A stretch of 64,000 bases of DNA from Castanea sativa (Eukaryota > Streptophyta > Magnoliopsida > Fagales > Fagaceae): contig NC_134023.1 of NCBI RefSeq assembly GCF_040712315.1, positions 17,803,442 to 17,867,441 on the forward strand, given 5' to 3'. The position numbers and the translations under genes were made by a program. This document shows, piece by piece, positions 1 through 11,726 of this stretch (position 1 is its first letter; the number at the start of each line of letters is the position of its first letter). The notes under the pieces were generated by a model. That model saw only the letters and a program-made list of their open reading frames with translations, had not been told where the DNA came from and searched no databases.

Positions 1-1936
1 TGTTGTGGGAGTCCTTTCTAAGATAGATGACAAGAAGTTAGATTCTCTTAAGAGTTGGTATCAGATCCCAGAGGAGCTGAATCCTAGGTTGGCCGTCCGA
101 GAAGAATGGTGCTGCCAGTGTAGAAGTTTATGAGGCCTATCTTTTAGGAGGTCTTAGGTTGCCTCTTAACTCTTTTGCTAGGGAGCTACTCACTAGGTTA
201 GGTTTAGGGTTGTGTCAATTTAACCCCAATGCGTGAAGATGAGTCGTCTCTATGCAAATTTTGTGGAGAGAGGTGTTTGAAGGGGATTGTCCCCTCACCG
301 TGGACGAGTTCCTTTTTTGTTACAAACCCTCCGAAGTTAGTTAGTCTCGTGATTTTTATCAATTTACAGCCAGAGGGAGAAATTGTAGAATTATTAAGTC
401 TTTGGTCACATCAGATAGGAACTTGAAGACGAAGTTTTTCTTCGTCTCAGGTTTCTAGGCAGGACACCCTGTTGAGGTTGGCAGGGAACCTTCTGCCCCT
501 TATACTAGAGAGTTAGGGAACCTTCGTCCTGAAGGTATGTTTATTACTATGCATTGTCCCTTCTTGCATGTCACTTTACAATCGTTTTAACTCTAACTCT
601 TTCTTGCAAGCGTTAGACGAGCGTCCTTGAACAGGTTTTACCTTGGACGCGTGTAAAAGGCTCGTCTTCACCCTGAGAGGGATTTCCACTCCTTGGTTAC
701 TCTTCAACGCCTCGCTACTTGGGGACTTGGTCCTGAGCCTTCTCTTGAAGCCACAGCGCACAAGCACACAGTCCGTAGATGTAAGTTTTTACTTCTAGTG
801 ATCTTTGTTGTCTTTTTTAGAAGTGATTCTAACAAATTTAACTGCAGGAATGGCTACCATGAAAGAGAACAAAGGGAAGGAGATAGTGGATGAGGTTGTA
901 GGGCCAAAGGTTCAGCCTCAGCCTTGTCCTACCCTTGAGGAATCCCAGCCTCATCTTTCCACTAGGGATAAAAGGAAGAACTTGTCCAAGGATCTAAATT
1001 TGGAAGATCTTCCAAGTCGTCGAGGGCATAAGAAGGCAAAGCATAGGTCGTCTAAGCCCGGGATTGTTAAGCCAAGCACTCCCCCCCTGTCTCCCATGCT
1101 TCTCCCATCCAAGTCCTTGACGTGGAAATGCCTGAGCCTATTGGTGTCACCTCTTCAAAGGTCGTCACTCCTGCCCCGTCTTAGCCTCGTCCTAAGGTTC
1201 CCATGAATATGATTGAGAATGAGGACTTAGCTTGGGAGAGGTTTAAAAAATCTGTGACTGAGGAGGACGTGACTGCTTGCTGTGATATGTCCTTGAAGGA
1301 ATTTGAGCACTCTGCTATCCATGACCTCTTCAAGGTATGTAATTCTGTGTTTTACCTCGTCCTATCATTTTACTATGGCCATTGTTTTATTTTTAATTGG
1401 ACTTTTAATCGTTTGCATAGGCCATGTCAAAGTTCATAACAACGTCCAGACAGGCCACAAAGATAGACAAAGAGAGGGCCAAGCTTGAGACGAAGCTATG
1501 GCAGGTTAAGGATGAGTGTAGAAACTGGGCTGAGGTAGCGGGCAAAGCTACGGACGAGGTTAAGGAGCTAAAAAATCTCGTCGAGGAGCTGAGGGCTGAC
1601 ATCGTCGAGAAGGACACTCGTCTAGATCATTTTCAAAAGAGAAATGACAAGCTCAATACCCTTCTCAAGGATGCCAAAAAGGTAGCTGAGGAGGAATTCA
1701 AAGCTTCCAACCAGTTTACTGACCTGTTGGACAGGAACTATGCTGCTGGCTTTGAAGGCTTCTGTATGGACATTGTTGAACACTACCCCGAGTTAGATTT
1801 TAGCCTTATCAAACTTCAACTCAGTGGCTCTGCTAGCTCCCTCCTCCAGATGAGCATAGAGGACGTCAATGTTGAAGACGATGCCACTACGAAGCCACCT
1901 CAAGACGACCCCAATACTGACGCCCCTTCTGTTTGA
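1..1936 (+). pseudogene. Spliced antisense ORF of TAT copy A (Transposase_28-like plus coiled coil)
   Basis: This runs opposite to gag-pol. Positions 120-450 encode VYEAYLLGGLRLPLNSFARE and a following segment that resembles the 'putative gypsy type transposon' family (Pfam PF04195), with stops. An exon from about 848 begins MATMKENKGKEIVDEVVG and ends DLFK at 1334. A GT-AG intron (1335-1420, donor GTATGT, acceptor GCATAG) joins in frame to AMSKFITTSRQATK. The last exon (1421-1936) is open and is a long coiled coil (KDECRNWAEVAGKATDEVKE) with an acidic tail. TAT elements are known to carry extra ORFs here, sometimes antisense (for example maize Grande); their function is unknown. The 5' end is outside the window. 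Confidence 0.7.
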
Positions 1937-3009
1937 AGATGAGATTTTTAACTTAAGTGTTGTTGTTTTGTTTTTCTTTTGGTTTGGTCCATTGTTTTTT
2001 GGACCCATATTAAGATGCATTTGAGTACAATTCTCTCATCCAACATACTTTGGACAAGCTTATTAACAATTGCCTTTTAAGGCTTAATTTGAAAGGGTTT
2101 TTGGACGGTGGTCGTCTACCCTCTTTTAATGAATGTCTATTCTTATCCATTATTGTGTTATTGTATGGACGAGTTTACCTTCTGTCTTTATCACTGTTGT
2201 AATTGAGATTTGCATACTTTTAAGTATTTAGAGGGTTGTCCTTATGCTTTTCTCATGGACAATGTTAGAGGGTTGTCCTTATGCTTTTCTCATGGACAAT
2301 GTTAAAGGTTTTTCCACGTGCTTTTTCTATGGACGACCTGTTTGCGTATGGACGATTCATTTGTCATTTCAACAATTTTTACAAGTATAATTCGTCCTCA
2401 AGGTAGCAGTGATGGTCTTGTTAGACCTTTTCGTCGTCCATGGGCTTGACTTGGCATGTCTTTCGTTAAGACGTTTCTAGTGTTTACTTGTCCTAGGAAA
2501 CCTGAGCGTCTTGGTCGGATACTCGTCCATGGACTAGTGCTTCACTGTATGGCCTTTTTTCATCCGTCTTTTTTCAGACGAGTATATGCCTTAGCTTATT
2601 TTTATTTGCTTTATCCTCATCTCAAGAAAAGCTTATGAACGTTACATCCCTGTGTCTAGAGATTTTCATTTGTCTTAGGCTTTTGTCCCCCTTGTGGGTA
2701 TTATTATGGAAATTAGATTTATGCACTAAATACATTAGAAATCCAAACCATATTATTATATGAATATTGTCCACAAATATGACATATGCTTAGAAGCCAG
2801 TGCCCTAAGAAAACACTTTTACATACATAACCTCGTCTTTCACAAATCTTGTCTGTAGACGGTGCAAAAGTTTAATAACCAGTGCACTTTTTATTCTTAA
2901 AACACACCATAGTAGTAATAAGAACACAATAGTAAATATGAGTAAACACCATAGCTTTGACCTTGTCCATATCTGTAACCTCGTCCTTGGTGAATCTCAT
3001 CAAAGCTCA
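1937..3009. other. Non-coding interval between antisense ORF and integrase, TAT copy A
   Basis: I see no gene here. A perfect 36-bp direct repeat lies at about 2230-2303 (unit contains GGTTGTCCTTATGCTTTTCT). The motif CGTCC and its variants recur. The interval corresponds in position to the tandem-repeat zone of copies B-D but has a different sequence. Confidence 0.6.
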
Positions 3010-4410
3010 TTACTGATAGTACCTCCTCAAATGTTCCACGTTCCATGGATGCTATATCTTTCGTCCGTCCAGAGCTTCCAAATCGTATGATCCCTACCTC
3101 TTGCAATTGATTACCCTATAGGGTTCTTCCCAATTGGGTCCCAATTTTCCATGGGTTGGATTCCTAGTTGCCAAGGAGACTCTTTTGAGAACAAGGTCCC
3201 CAACGCTGAAGCACCTGGGTTTCACCATAGCATCATGCTGTCTAGCCATAAGATTCTTGTATCATACTATCCTTTGTTCTGCATCCATCTTTACCTCATC
3301 AATGAGATCGAGGTCAAGACGAAGTTTCTCTTCATTATCTTTCTCCTGGTACTTCATCACTCGATGATTAGCCATATGAACTTCCACAGGTATGACTGCT
3401 TCACTTCCATAGGCTAGCTTAAAGGGGGTTTCTCCTGTCGGGGTTCTCACTGTCGTCCTGTAGGCCCAAAGAACACCTGGCAACTGATCTGGCCATATCC
3501 CCTTTGCCCCCTCGAGCCGAGTCTTGATGATTTTCAGCAAGGATCGATTTGCCACTTCTGCTTGTCCATTCGCCTGTGGATGGGAGGGCAAGGAATAGTG
3601 ATTCTTGATTCAAAATTGTTTACAGAAGTCCCTGAAAGGTGTGTTGTCAAACTAACGTCCATTATCAGATACTAGGACCCTAGGTACCCTGAACTTACAT
3701 AAAATATTCTTCCAAACAAAGTTCGTAACATTTTACTAAGTGATTTTTACAAGAGATTCGACATCCGTCCACTTGGCAAAGTAGTAAATCCCTACTACCA
3801 AAAATTTCACTTGTTTGGTTCCTAGGGGGAAAGGACCTAGGATATCAAGTCCCCACTGTGCAAAGGGCCATAGGGCCATCATTGGGGTCTGGTAATCCGA
3901 CAACTGTCTAAGGATGTTGCTATAGCCCTGACATTAGTCACACACCTTGACATAAGCTTTAGCATCTGCTTGAATTGTAGGCCAGTAGTAGCCTGCACGG
4001 ACTACCTTGTGGACTAACGATCTTGCTCCTGAGTGATTCCCGTATGCTCCCTCATGAACCTCCCTTAATACATAGTTTGACTCATCTGAAGCCAGGCACC
4101 TTAGGTAAGGCTGAGAAAAACCTCGCTTGTATAACACTTCATATGTGAGGATGTACTTGGCAGCCCTAACTCTCAGCATCCTAGCCTCGTCTTTATCTTC
4201 TGGAAGCCTTCCATCCTTAAGATAGATTACTATTGGACTCATCCAATTTTCTCCGCCTCCTATTTGTTGTATGTCTAGGAGGTCTATGCTCGGCATGTAC
4301 TGGATTCTGTCGTATTCGTCCATAACTCTTCCTGCCGAAGCTGATCTTGCCAAGACATCCATTTCCATGTTTTCCTCCCTCGGGAGCAGAACAAAATTTA
4401 CTTCTTTAAA
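3010..4410 (-). pseudogene. TAT copy A integrase
   Basis: The N-terminal HHCC zinc module is visible (VHEGAYGNHSGARSLVHK, AGYYWPTIQADAKAYVKVC), but a stop falls between the two Cys residues near 3930. The core end is present: MPSHPQANGQAEVANRSLLK and VLWAYRTTVRTPTGETPFKL near 3262-3591. The C-terminal part reads KLGPNWEEPYRVI and PWNVEHLRRYYQ down to about 3013. It would insert element cDNA into chromosomes. Multiple stops show it is inactive. Confidence 0.82.
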
Positions 4411-4566
4411 CTTCTAGACAAGCCGCTTCACTTTGTTGAGATATTTCTTCATCCGATCTTCTTTAGCATCACACATTCCATTCACCTGGTTGATGACTAG
4501 CTAAGAATCTCCTTTGACTATTATTGACTCTGCCCCTAAGGACTTAACCATTTCTAGCCCTTTGAG

Positions 4567-5442
4567 TTAAGCTTCGTACTCCATATCGTTATTGGTGGTT
4601 TGGTACTGTAAATGGGCTGAGTACTCCAGCTTGTCACCCTCCGGGGATTTTAGTATAACTCCAATTCCTCCCGCGTAGAGTGTGGATGACCCATCTACAT
4701 TGATAACCCATCTTTCGACTCCTACGTCTTTGTCCAGCTCGTCCTGGCTTAGAGTGAACTCCACAATGAAATCTGCCAATGCCTGTGCCTTTATCGCGTT
4801 CCTTGGCTGGTATCTAACATCAAACTCGCTAAGTTCTATTGCCCATTGGATTAGTCATCTTGCAGCTTTCAACTTGTTCATTGCCTTCATTAGGGGCTGA
4901 TCCGTTAGGATGTTGATAACATGAGCTTGGAAATAATGCCTCAACTTTTTGGAAGCTGTGATTAAGGCAAAGGCTGGCTTTTCCATCATTGGCTATCGTC
5001 CTTCCGCTCCTCTTAGTGCCCGACTAGTGTAGTAAACTGGTTTCTGAACCCGTCCTTCTTCTCTTACCAAAGCTGAGCTCACAGCGTGAGGGGACACTAC
5101 CAAATACAAATAAAATTCTTCACTAGGTACAAACGAGCTCAACAACGGTGTTGTTGTGAGGTAAACCTTCAGATCTTGGAAAGCTTTCTAACACTCGTCC
5201 GTCCACTCAAATGCCTTCCTGAGGACTTTAAAGAATGGTAAACACTTGTCAATAGCTTTCGAAACAAACTTGTTAAAGGCAACAACTCATCCAGTAAGAG
5301 AATGGACTTCTTTGATGTTCTTTAGTGGTTCCATATTTAGTATCGCTTGGATTTTGTCCGGATTCGCCTCAATTCCTCTATGTAAAACCATGAACCCCAA
5401 AAACTTCCCTAACGAAACTCCAAAAGCACACTTGCTTGGATT
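4567..5442 (-). pseudogene. TAT copy A dual RNase H region
   Basis: Downstream of RT, minus-strand frames with several stops encode LTTTPLLSSFVPSEEFYLYL, KPVYYTSRALRGAE, and FALITASKKLRHYFQAH, which is the ordinary gypsy RNase H. Next comes a second RNase H with WVINVDGSSTLYAGGIGVIL and the acidic motif NNDMEYEA at 4567-4779. The second domain matches the archaeal-like RNase H known to have been acquired by TAT elements. This supports the clade call independently of the antisense ORF. Confidence 0.75.
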
Positions 5443-5965
5443 TTATTTCATGTTATACCGTCGAAGTGTATCAAAGGTCTCTTGAAGGTCGTCTAGATGC
5501 TTCCCCTTGTCCAAGCTCTTTACTAGCATATCATCTACATAGACCTCCACGTTTCGTCCGATTTGAGGACGGAACATGTGGTTAACTAGTCTTTTGTAAG
5601 TCACTCCTGCGTTCTTCAAACCAAAAGGTATTACCTTGCAGCAAAATAACCCTTGACTAGTAATGAATGAAGTCTTTTCTTGATCTGCCTCGTCCATCTT
5701 TATTTGATTGTAGCCTGAGAAGGCGTCCATAAAGCTTAGCAACCTGTGACCTATCGTCGAGTCCACCAGCGGGTCAATGCGTGGCAATGGATAACTATCC
5801 TTGGGGCAAGCCTTGTTTAAGTCAGTAAAATCCATACACATTCGCCACTTGCCATTGGCCTTCTTTACCATGACTACGTTTGCCAACCAGTCTAGGTAAT
5901 AAACTTCTCGAATGAACTCCGTGGTGATCAACTTCTGGACTTCTTCTTTGATGGCATTGTCTCAC
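5443..5965 (-). pseudogene. TAT copy A reverse transcriptase
   Basis: The minus-strand frame contains WLANVVMVKKANGKWRMC, the palm motif MDFTDLNKACPKDSYPLPRI, FMDAFSGYNQIKM, PFGLKNAGVTYKRLV and the catalytic box VYVDDMLVKS with both active-site Asp residues. These are the conserved RT boxes of Ty3/gypsy elements in order. The frame is open for 162 codons, the best preserved pol segment of this copy. Confidence 0.88.
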
Positions 5966-6763
5966 TCATGAGCAAAATCCCTCTTCTTTCTGATGCACTG
6001 GTTTGGAGTAGGGACACATATTCAAACGGTGAGTAATGACATTTGGATCAATATCTGGCATGTCCTCATGACTCCACGTGAAGACATCAAGGCTTTTCTT
6101 CAGAAACTGGACCAGAGTACGCTTCGCCTCTTTTCCCATGCTTCCCCCAATTCTAGTGAACTTCTCGGGTCTACTCTCCTCCAAAGGGACATCTTCTAAC
6201 ACCTCGGTGGGTTCCGCTGCAATCCTTCTCTCGTCTATGCTCATTGCCTGTACATGCTCATCCATCGCCAACATGGCTAAGTAGCACTCTTTGGCGGCTA
6301 GCTGATCTCCTTGTACTTGGCCTACTCCGTGCTCAGTCAGGAATTTGACAGACAAATGGTAGGTAGAAGTTACCGCCTTCCAACTATTCAAGGTTGGTCT
6401 TCTAAGAATAGCATTATATGACAATGAACAATCAACTACAAGGAAGTTTACCTCTTTGGCTATCTGCTGCGGATACGCTCCAACCACCACTGGTAATGTG
6501 ATGGTGCCCACAGGCTGCACTTTTATTCCTCCAAATCCTACCAACGACGAATTCACTGGTCGGAGTTGATCTCATCCTAGCCTCATTTGTTGAAAGGTAG
6601 GGTAATATAGAATGTCCGTCAAACTGCCATTGTCTACCAACACCCTCCTGGTCGTATAATCTGTAATGAGTGGGGCAATGACTATTGTGTCATCGTGTGG
6701 GTGGTGAACTTGTCTAGCATCCTCGTCCGTGAACGTGATGGCTTGTTCATCTATTTCTCTCAT
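5966..6763 (-). pseudogene. TAT copy A aspartic protease region
   Basis: The catalytic motif appears as VDNGSLTDILY near 6640 (family form VDNGSSADIL). It is followed by GTITLPVVVGAYPQQIAKEV and NFLVVDCSLSYNAILRRPTL, the C-terminal half of a retropepsin. A tail with TRIGGSMGKEAKRTLVQFLK and FTWSHEDMPDIDP leads into reverse transcriptase, as in other TAT elements. A stop near 6570 splits the two halves. Confidence 0.8.
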
Positions 6764-6882
6764 CCTGGGGATCGTCCAGATAGCTAGACATTTTGCACCA
6801 CCTTCAGGTATGTCTTCCTCGACTTGGATGACTAAGCTGTCGAGGTTCCTCCTATAATAACACTTATTTCTCTAAGTGGGGG

Positions 6883-7140
6883 TCATGATGACTCTTGCAC
6901 CTTGGTCTTCACCTTCTTGTCCTTGTGGTCTCGTCCAAGGAAATTCTTCAACTTTCCTTGTCTGATAAGATTCTCTATCTGCTGCTTCAAATCAAAACAC
7001 TCGTTCGTGTCATGACCATGGTCTCTGTGAAAGCGACAATATTTGTTTCTATTGCGCTTGTTGGGATCTCCTTTCATTTTTTCTGGCCATTTCAAGGATG
7101 GATCATCCTTGATTTGCATAAGCACTTGCTTTAGTGGCGT
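6883..7140 (-). pseudogene. TAT copy A gag zinc-knuckle region
   Basis: The minus-strand frame encodes KYCRFHRDHGHDTNECFDLK, a CxxHx..HxxxxC-type variant knuckle typical of TAT gag proteins, followed by the helical QQIENLIRQGKLKNFLGRD. It would bind the element's RNA. It continues the gag frame downstream of the capsid domain and is separated from it by stops. Confidence 0.75.
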
Positions 7141-7368
7141 ATTCAGGGGTGTGTATTGCTGACTTCTCGCCGAGGAACTCGCCTTCTTTCCATCTTTTTC
7201 TTTTTTCTCTTCTGCCCGAGACTTCTTTGGACAAGGACCCTAATCTGGATAACACTAGTGATCTACTTCCGAGCGTTCTGACCTTTTTCTCTTCTTGGCT
7301 ATAATAGCGTCTTCAGCATTCATGATATTTTGTGCCAAATGGATGAGTTTGGCCATAGTCTGCGGTTC

Positions 7369-8099
7369 CTACTCATAGAGTTTATGAATGAATAAGTCAG
7401 AGTTGATCCCATTACGAAAGGCGGCCAATAACAACATGTCATCCATTTCATCCACCGTCAAGGCTTCTCTATTGAATCGAGTAATGAAAGACCACAAACT
7501 TTCATTTTCCCCTTGCTCTATAGTTAGCAAACTAGAAGAGGAACGCTTGTGGCGTTGCCCTCCAATAAAATTATTGACGAATAACTTACTCAACTCCTTA
7601 AACGAGCCCACAAAGTTTGGGGGTATTTTGCTGAACCACACCCGCGCTGGTCCCTTAAGTGTGGTAGGAAAAGCTCTGCACATAATCTTGTCTAGAACCC
7701 CTTGTAGGTGTATGGTCGTCTTGAAGGTAGCGATGTGATCACATGGGTCACGATTTCCATCATACGAATCCAAGGAAGGCATTTTGAATTTCGGAGGTAG
7801 GGGGTGACTGTTAATGAAAGCCATGAAAGGAGAGTCCATTTGGTGAACTAAATCATCCATGGGGTTCGCCCGCCTCATATTCTCCTTCATTTCATCCATG
7901 GCTTTTCTCATCTGGTCCATTTCCCTCTCCAAGTATGGTACTCTTCTTGAAGCAGTATCCCTCGATTGATTTTCGGACTCTACATTTTCTCCTCCACCTT
8001 CTTGACTCTGGCCTCGTCCTTCCGTGTCCCCACCATGGTGCTACCTCTTTAGATTGATCTCCTTATTCAACTCCTGATTCTGACAGGTCCATTCCGCCA
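7369..8099 (-). pseudogene. TAT copy A gag (capsid region)
   Basis: The frame starts at an ATG at 8099 (MAEWTCQNQEL), meets a stop near 8042, then is open from 7932 to 7369. The open part begins with an acidic/basic helix (MEREMDQMRKAMDEMKENM), followed by a Retrotrans_gag-type domain: FKMPSLDSYDGNRDPCDHI, then GPARVWFSKIPPNFVGSFKEL, and the SLWSFITRFNREAL segment. It would form the capsid of the element's virus-like particle. The internal stop makes this copy non-functional. Confidence is high for the family and moderate for the exact ends. Confidence 0.8.
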
Positions 8100-8301
8100 T
8101 AGTAACAACCATAGACTATATATGTTGAACAGAAGGAGGTTGCATGACAGACGCTGACTAACGATCGTGGAGGGGATTACTAGAAGCATCCCTACTCTCT
8201 TGGTGGCCTGGACTGGTAGCCCTTGATCTTGTTTGAACCATTCAGACTTTTGTCTAGGAAAGACTAATCGTTGAAAACAAGCAATCAAACGAAAAGAAAA
8301 C

Positions 8302-8319
8302 TTCCCACAGACGGCGCCA
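8302..8319 (-). other. Primer-binding site, tRNA-Asp type
   Basis: The minus strand reads TGGCGCCGTCTGTGGGAA directly after the LTR. The TGGCGCC core is the tRNA-Asp-type primer site known from TAT and Athila elements. Confidence 0.8.
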
Positions 8320-8321
8320 AC

Positions 8322-8989
8322 TGATGATTCGAAGAAAATTAGTAGACTAGATGCTTCGGACTTGAGAGGACTACTGGCTGACTTGATGGCCTGAAAAAGG
8401 AAGAAAAGCGATCAAAGGTGACCGAGGTCGCTGGCCAAGAACCCTTCAATGGCAAAGTTAGTTTTTCTCTCTTAAATTTTGGAGTTCCAACTTTTTAGGA
8501 TGTGTGTTTTACCTTTGATTTGTCTGAATAAGTGTTTATATAGAGTCCTAAGAACAGTTATTTAGACTTGTAACCTACCCTGGATTTGATGAGGTGTGAG
8601 GGTTCAAGAATAGCTTCCTTAACTGTTTAGGAGTTACATTTTTCTCACATAACGGTCACTGGAAGTTATGCGTGTGATATGGAGTTGTTGTACATAGGAA
8701 TTTTCCCGTGTCAAGGGTTCGTCCAGGGGTCTTCGTCCAGAGGCCTTCCAGTCGAGCGTACCTCGCTTCTAGGGGAGGTTGTTCCTTTATGGACGACCTT
8801 TTCATAGACGAGGTTGATGGTTCCCCTGGATGGAACGTTGTGGTTCCATAAAACTTGACCACGCAAAAGCTCGTTCAAGCACCTTCCTGCATCGACGATC
8901 TTTTTATGGACGAGGTTCTTACAACCTTTGCTTGCTTGGTCTTTCCCTTGCCGACCTCTATTGACAATATTGGAGTTTGTACCCCATCA
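8322..8989 (-). repeat. 5' LTR of TAT copy A
   Basis: On the minus strand the segment starts TGATGGGGTACAAACTCC and ends CATCA two bases before the primer site, giving TG...CA ends and about 668 bp. A TATA-like TATATAAACA (minus strand) lies at 8533-8542. The partner LTR is outside the window, so the ends rest on the TG/CA rule and the primer-site position. Confidence 0.75.
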
Positions 8990-9855
8990 ACTACTACATA
9001 CATATAATTGCACTCTATGCCTTATTAATAAATTATATCCCAAGACTCTAATAATATCATTTGGCCCCTCCATGAAATATCTATAGTGAACAAAGTCATG
9101 ATAAACTGTCACTTTGTAAACAACTATTTTATCCTGGAGTACCCGGTTTAATCTTTTAGTTATTCAAATTTATTTATTGAAATTCAATTTCAATAAATAT
9201 AAGCTTTAGTAACTCCTTAATAAAGTGGGCACCATGAATAACCAGTTCCCATTAAACTTATCTCAATGAGATATTTTGTGTCTCTATAAAAAGGGATTAT
9301 GAATTCCATCTTGAGAATATGTGTTCCCTCAATACTACATGTGGTTACCCAACATACTGAGGTTTTGACCGTGACTATTAGATCTCACTCCTAATATATC
9401 AAAGTAACCTACATTTCATGATCAGGTCCACCACCCTCTCAGGATTGAGAGTCTATGAAATTAGAAATCGTGAGATTAATTATTCGAGTGGTAGTTGTTA
9501 ATTGAATAATTAATCTCACAGCGGTCTAGTTTAATATGTCTTAACTCTTAAGACACATCAACACATCAACTAGAAGTCTCCACTTCCATGATCAAGACAA
9601 ATCATCTTAGTTGATGTGTTATAGTTTTTGCAAATGAAATGCCCAATTTTATCATTGACTACGAACTATATTTTGAGTTTATAAGGAACTTGTGATTTAC
9701 ATCTTCTGTGACTTTTCAAATAAATCACATACAATGTATCTCATGGACTATAATAATGTCTCATTAGTTCATTTATAAATAGTCTCATATAATTAAATAA
9801 TTTAAGTATTTATGAAATGCCAATAAATTGGATTTTTAGGGCATAAACCCCAACA
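8990..9855. repeat. Copia-like LTR, truncated at its left end
   Basis: The right end reads GGGCATAAACCCCAACA, the reverse complement of the TGTTGGGGTTTATGCCC terminus common in plant Ty1/copia LTRs. A TATA-like CTATAAAAAG is at about 9275-9285. There is no coding capacity. The left end abuts the LTR of copy A, as if copy A inserted into this LTR. The right end abuts the broken start of copy B's antisense ORF. No target duplication could be verified. Confidence 0.5.
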
Positions 9856-10928
9856 GGCTTGTCATTTCTTGGGTCTTGACCCTTCTCCCTACGTCTTGCG
9901 CTCAATAGCCAGAGAAGAGAAAAGTAAGTATTCGTCATTTAGCGCCCTCGTCTTTCTCCTTCTAGTCTTGTTGCTAATGTCCTGTTTGTGGTGATCTTTT
10001 GCAAAAATGGCAACCAAGTTTCGCCAAGAATTGTATGCTAAATTGTGAGCAAAGAAGAATGAACCCTTATCCAGCCTTGCTCAGAAATGTCTTCGAGCAG
10101 CGAAAGAGGTCATGGAGACCACCGTATATACCCCCGTTGCTTTTGACCCCAACGTCGCTTCTTCTGCTGCCTCCGTTGAGGAGATCACCCCTCGTCCCAA
10201 GAAGGCTCGTGGTGGCAACAATGGGAAAAGCAAGGTTGATGCAAGTATTTAGGACGATGTTGCCATTGCCAAGGGGAGGGCCCACAACATCGTCACTCTC
10301 AAGGAGTTAAAGGGTTTGAATTCTATTCCTTCCCAAGAGCTAGTGAGTCATCATATCCATAAGCTCATCCAGGTACACTCTTGAGCGTTATCCTTGTCAC
10401 CACAATTTCTTTCTTGTTGTGATTTTTGTTTTGTCCCCTATTATGGTTGTAACTCTGCTTAAGGTCCTGGGAGAAGCTGTCCATCTTACCATTGAGTACC
10501 AGACTAGTGAGAAGAAGGCTGTCATGGCCAACTCCAAAGTTGATGCCGTAAAAGCTGAAGGTTCCACTTTGAGGAAGGAGCTGATAGCGGCGATAGACTA
10601 TGGGAACCAAATGAAGGAGAAGATCAAGGTCCTAGTAGACGAGCTAAAGGTTGAGAAGCTATTGATCGAGTAGAAAGTCGAGCAACTCCAAGCAGCAGGG
10701 CGCAAGGCTTCAAAGGCTAGAGATGAAGCGGTGCAGACTTTTCAGCAAACTGATGAGTATAACGGCGTCCATCTTGGATGGTACTTCAAGGGTTTTGAAC
10801 TGCTGAGGAGGTACTTGGCCAAACACAACCCTAGGATGGACCTAGACAACCTGGACCTCGAGGCTGTTTTAAAGGAGATGGAAGCTAAAGAAGGGGCTAG
10901 TGATGGCGGTGACGACCAAACTATTTGA
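9856..10928 (+). pseudogene. Antisense spliced ORF of TAT copy B (3' part)
   Basis: Exon pieces match copies C and D: the end of the Transposase_28-like region (LDPSPYVLRSIAREEK), a basic linker with PRPKKARGGNNGKSKVDASI, then after an intron VLGEAVHLTIEYQTSEKKAV and a coiled coil ending DLEAVLKEMEAKEGASDGGD. Stops include TAG for TGG at about 10251 and TAG for CAG at about 10672. The terminal acidic tail and stop (near 10926) are kept. The 5' half is missing at the junction with the copia-like LTR. Confidence 0.7.
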
Positions 10929-11170
10929 ATCTTTTCAGAAAAAGTATTCTATCCTTTTTTTTTTTTTTTTTTGCTCTGTCTGTTTTGGGGCCTTTCAAAT
11001 TTACTATTGAATACTCATTAAGGTTTTGGGTGCTCTAATGTTTTTGCACTTTTACATTGCGCTTTCTTGAACATTGCATCTAATTCGAACAATTTCATCT
11101 ACATTTAAACTTGCAAAATTTTATATTTCCCTCTGTATAAATTTTTCTTCATTGTATGTACATCTGAATA

Positions 11171-11600
11171 CGTCAATAGATTTATATCCTTTGAAGAATT
11201 TTTGTCTTTGGCTTCGTTAATAGACTTATATCCTGTGAAGGATTTAGGTCTTAGGCCTCATCAACAGACTTATGTCCTTTGAAGGATTTTTCTTTGGCCT
11301 CGTCATCAGACTTATATCCTTTGAAGGATTTATGTCTTAGGCCTTGTCAATAGACTTATATCCTTTGAAGGATTTATGTCTTAGGCCTTGTCAATAGACT
11401 TATATCCTTTGAAGGATTTATGTCTTTAGCCTCGTCATGAGACTTACATCCTTTGAAGGATTTATGTATTTGGCCTCGTCATCAGACATATATCCTTTGA
11501 AGGATTTATGTCTTAGGCCTCGTCATCAGACTTATATCCTTTGAAGGATTTATGTCTGAGGCCTCGTTAGTAGATATATATCCTTTGAGGGATTTATGTT
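11171..11600. repeat. 45-bp tandem repeat array in TAT copy B, about 10 units
   Basis: About ten diverged units carry the core TATATCCTTTGAAGGATTTA, each followed by a GTCTTAGGCCTCGTCA-like spacer. Each unit contains the dyad ATCCTT-TG-AAGGAT. It sits between the antisense ORF and integrase, the hypervariable 3' zone where TAT elements are known to carry tandem repeats. Confidence 0.9.
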
Positions 11601-11726
11601 TTTGTGAGCTATTAATGCTTTTAGAGGAGACATTTTATTGGCTGAGTAACTTCTGAATGATTTCTTTATTGCATTGCTTAAAAATGAAACAAGAATTTAA
11701 TCAAATAATTACAAATGATTAACCTC

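Larger units (their letters stand above)
1..8989 (-). mobile_element. TAT-clade Ty3/gypsy LTR retrotransposon, copy A (left end outside window)
   Basis: On the minus strand the order is LTR (8322-8989), primer-binding site, gag, zinc knuckle, protease, reverse transcriptase, two RNase H domains and integrase. This is the Ty3/gypsy order. A second RNase H just before integrase and an extra ORF between pol and the 3' LTR are known marks of the TAT clade. The extra ORF here (1-1936) runs on the opposite strand. Every pol domain is recognisable but broken by stops, so the copy is dead. The distal LTR and target duplication lie left of position 1 and cannot be checked. Confidence 0.88.

Noticed and set aside
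7388..7738. 116-codon plus-strand open frame opposite gag
   Set aside because: It is the shadow of the gag frame of TAT copy A; no family resemblance and no splice or promoter context.
11171..11600. Regular 45-bp repeats with a dyad, superficially CRISPR-like
   Set aside because: There is no distinction between constant repeat and variable spacer; the whole unit is conserved, it lies inside a plant retrotransposon, and no cas genes exist.
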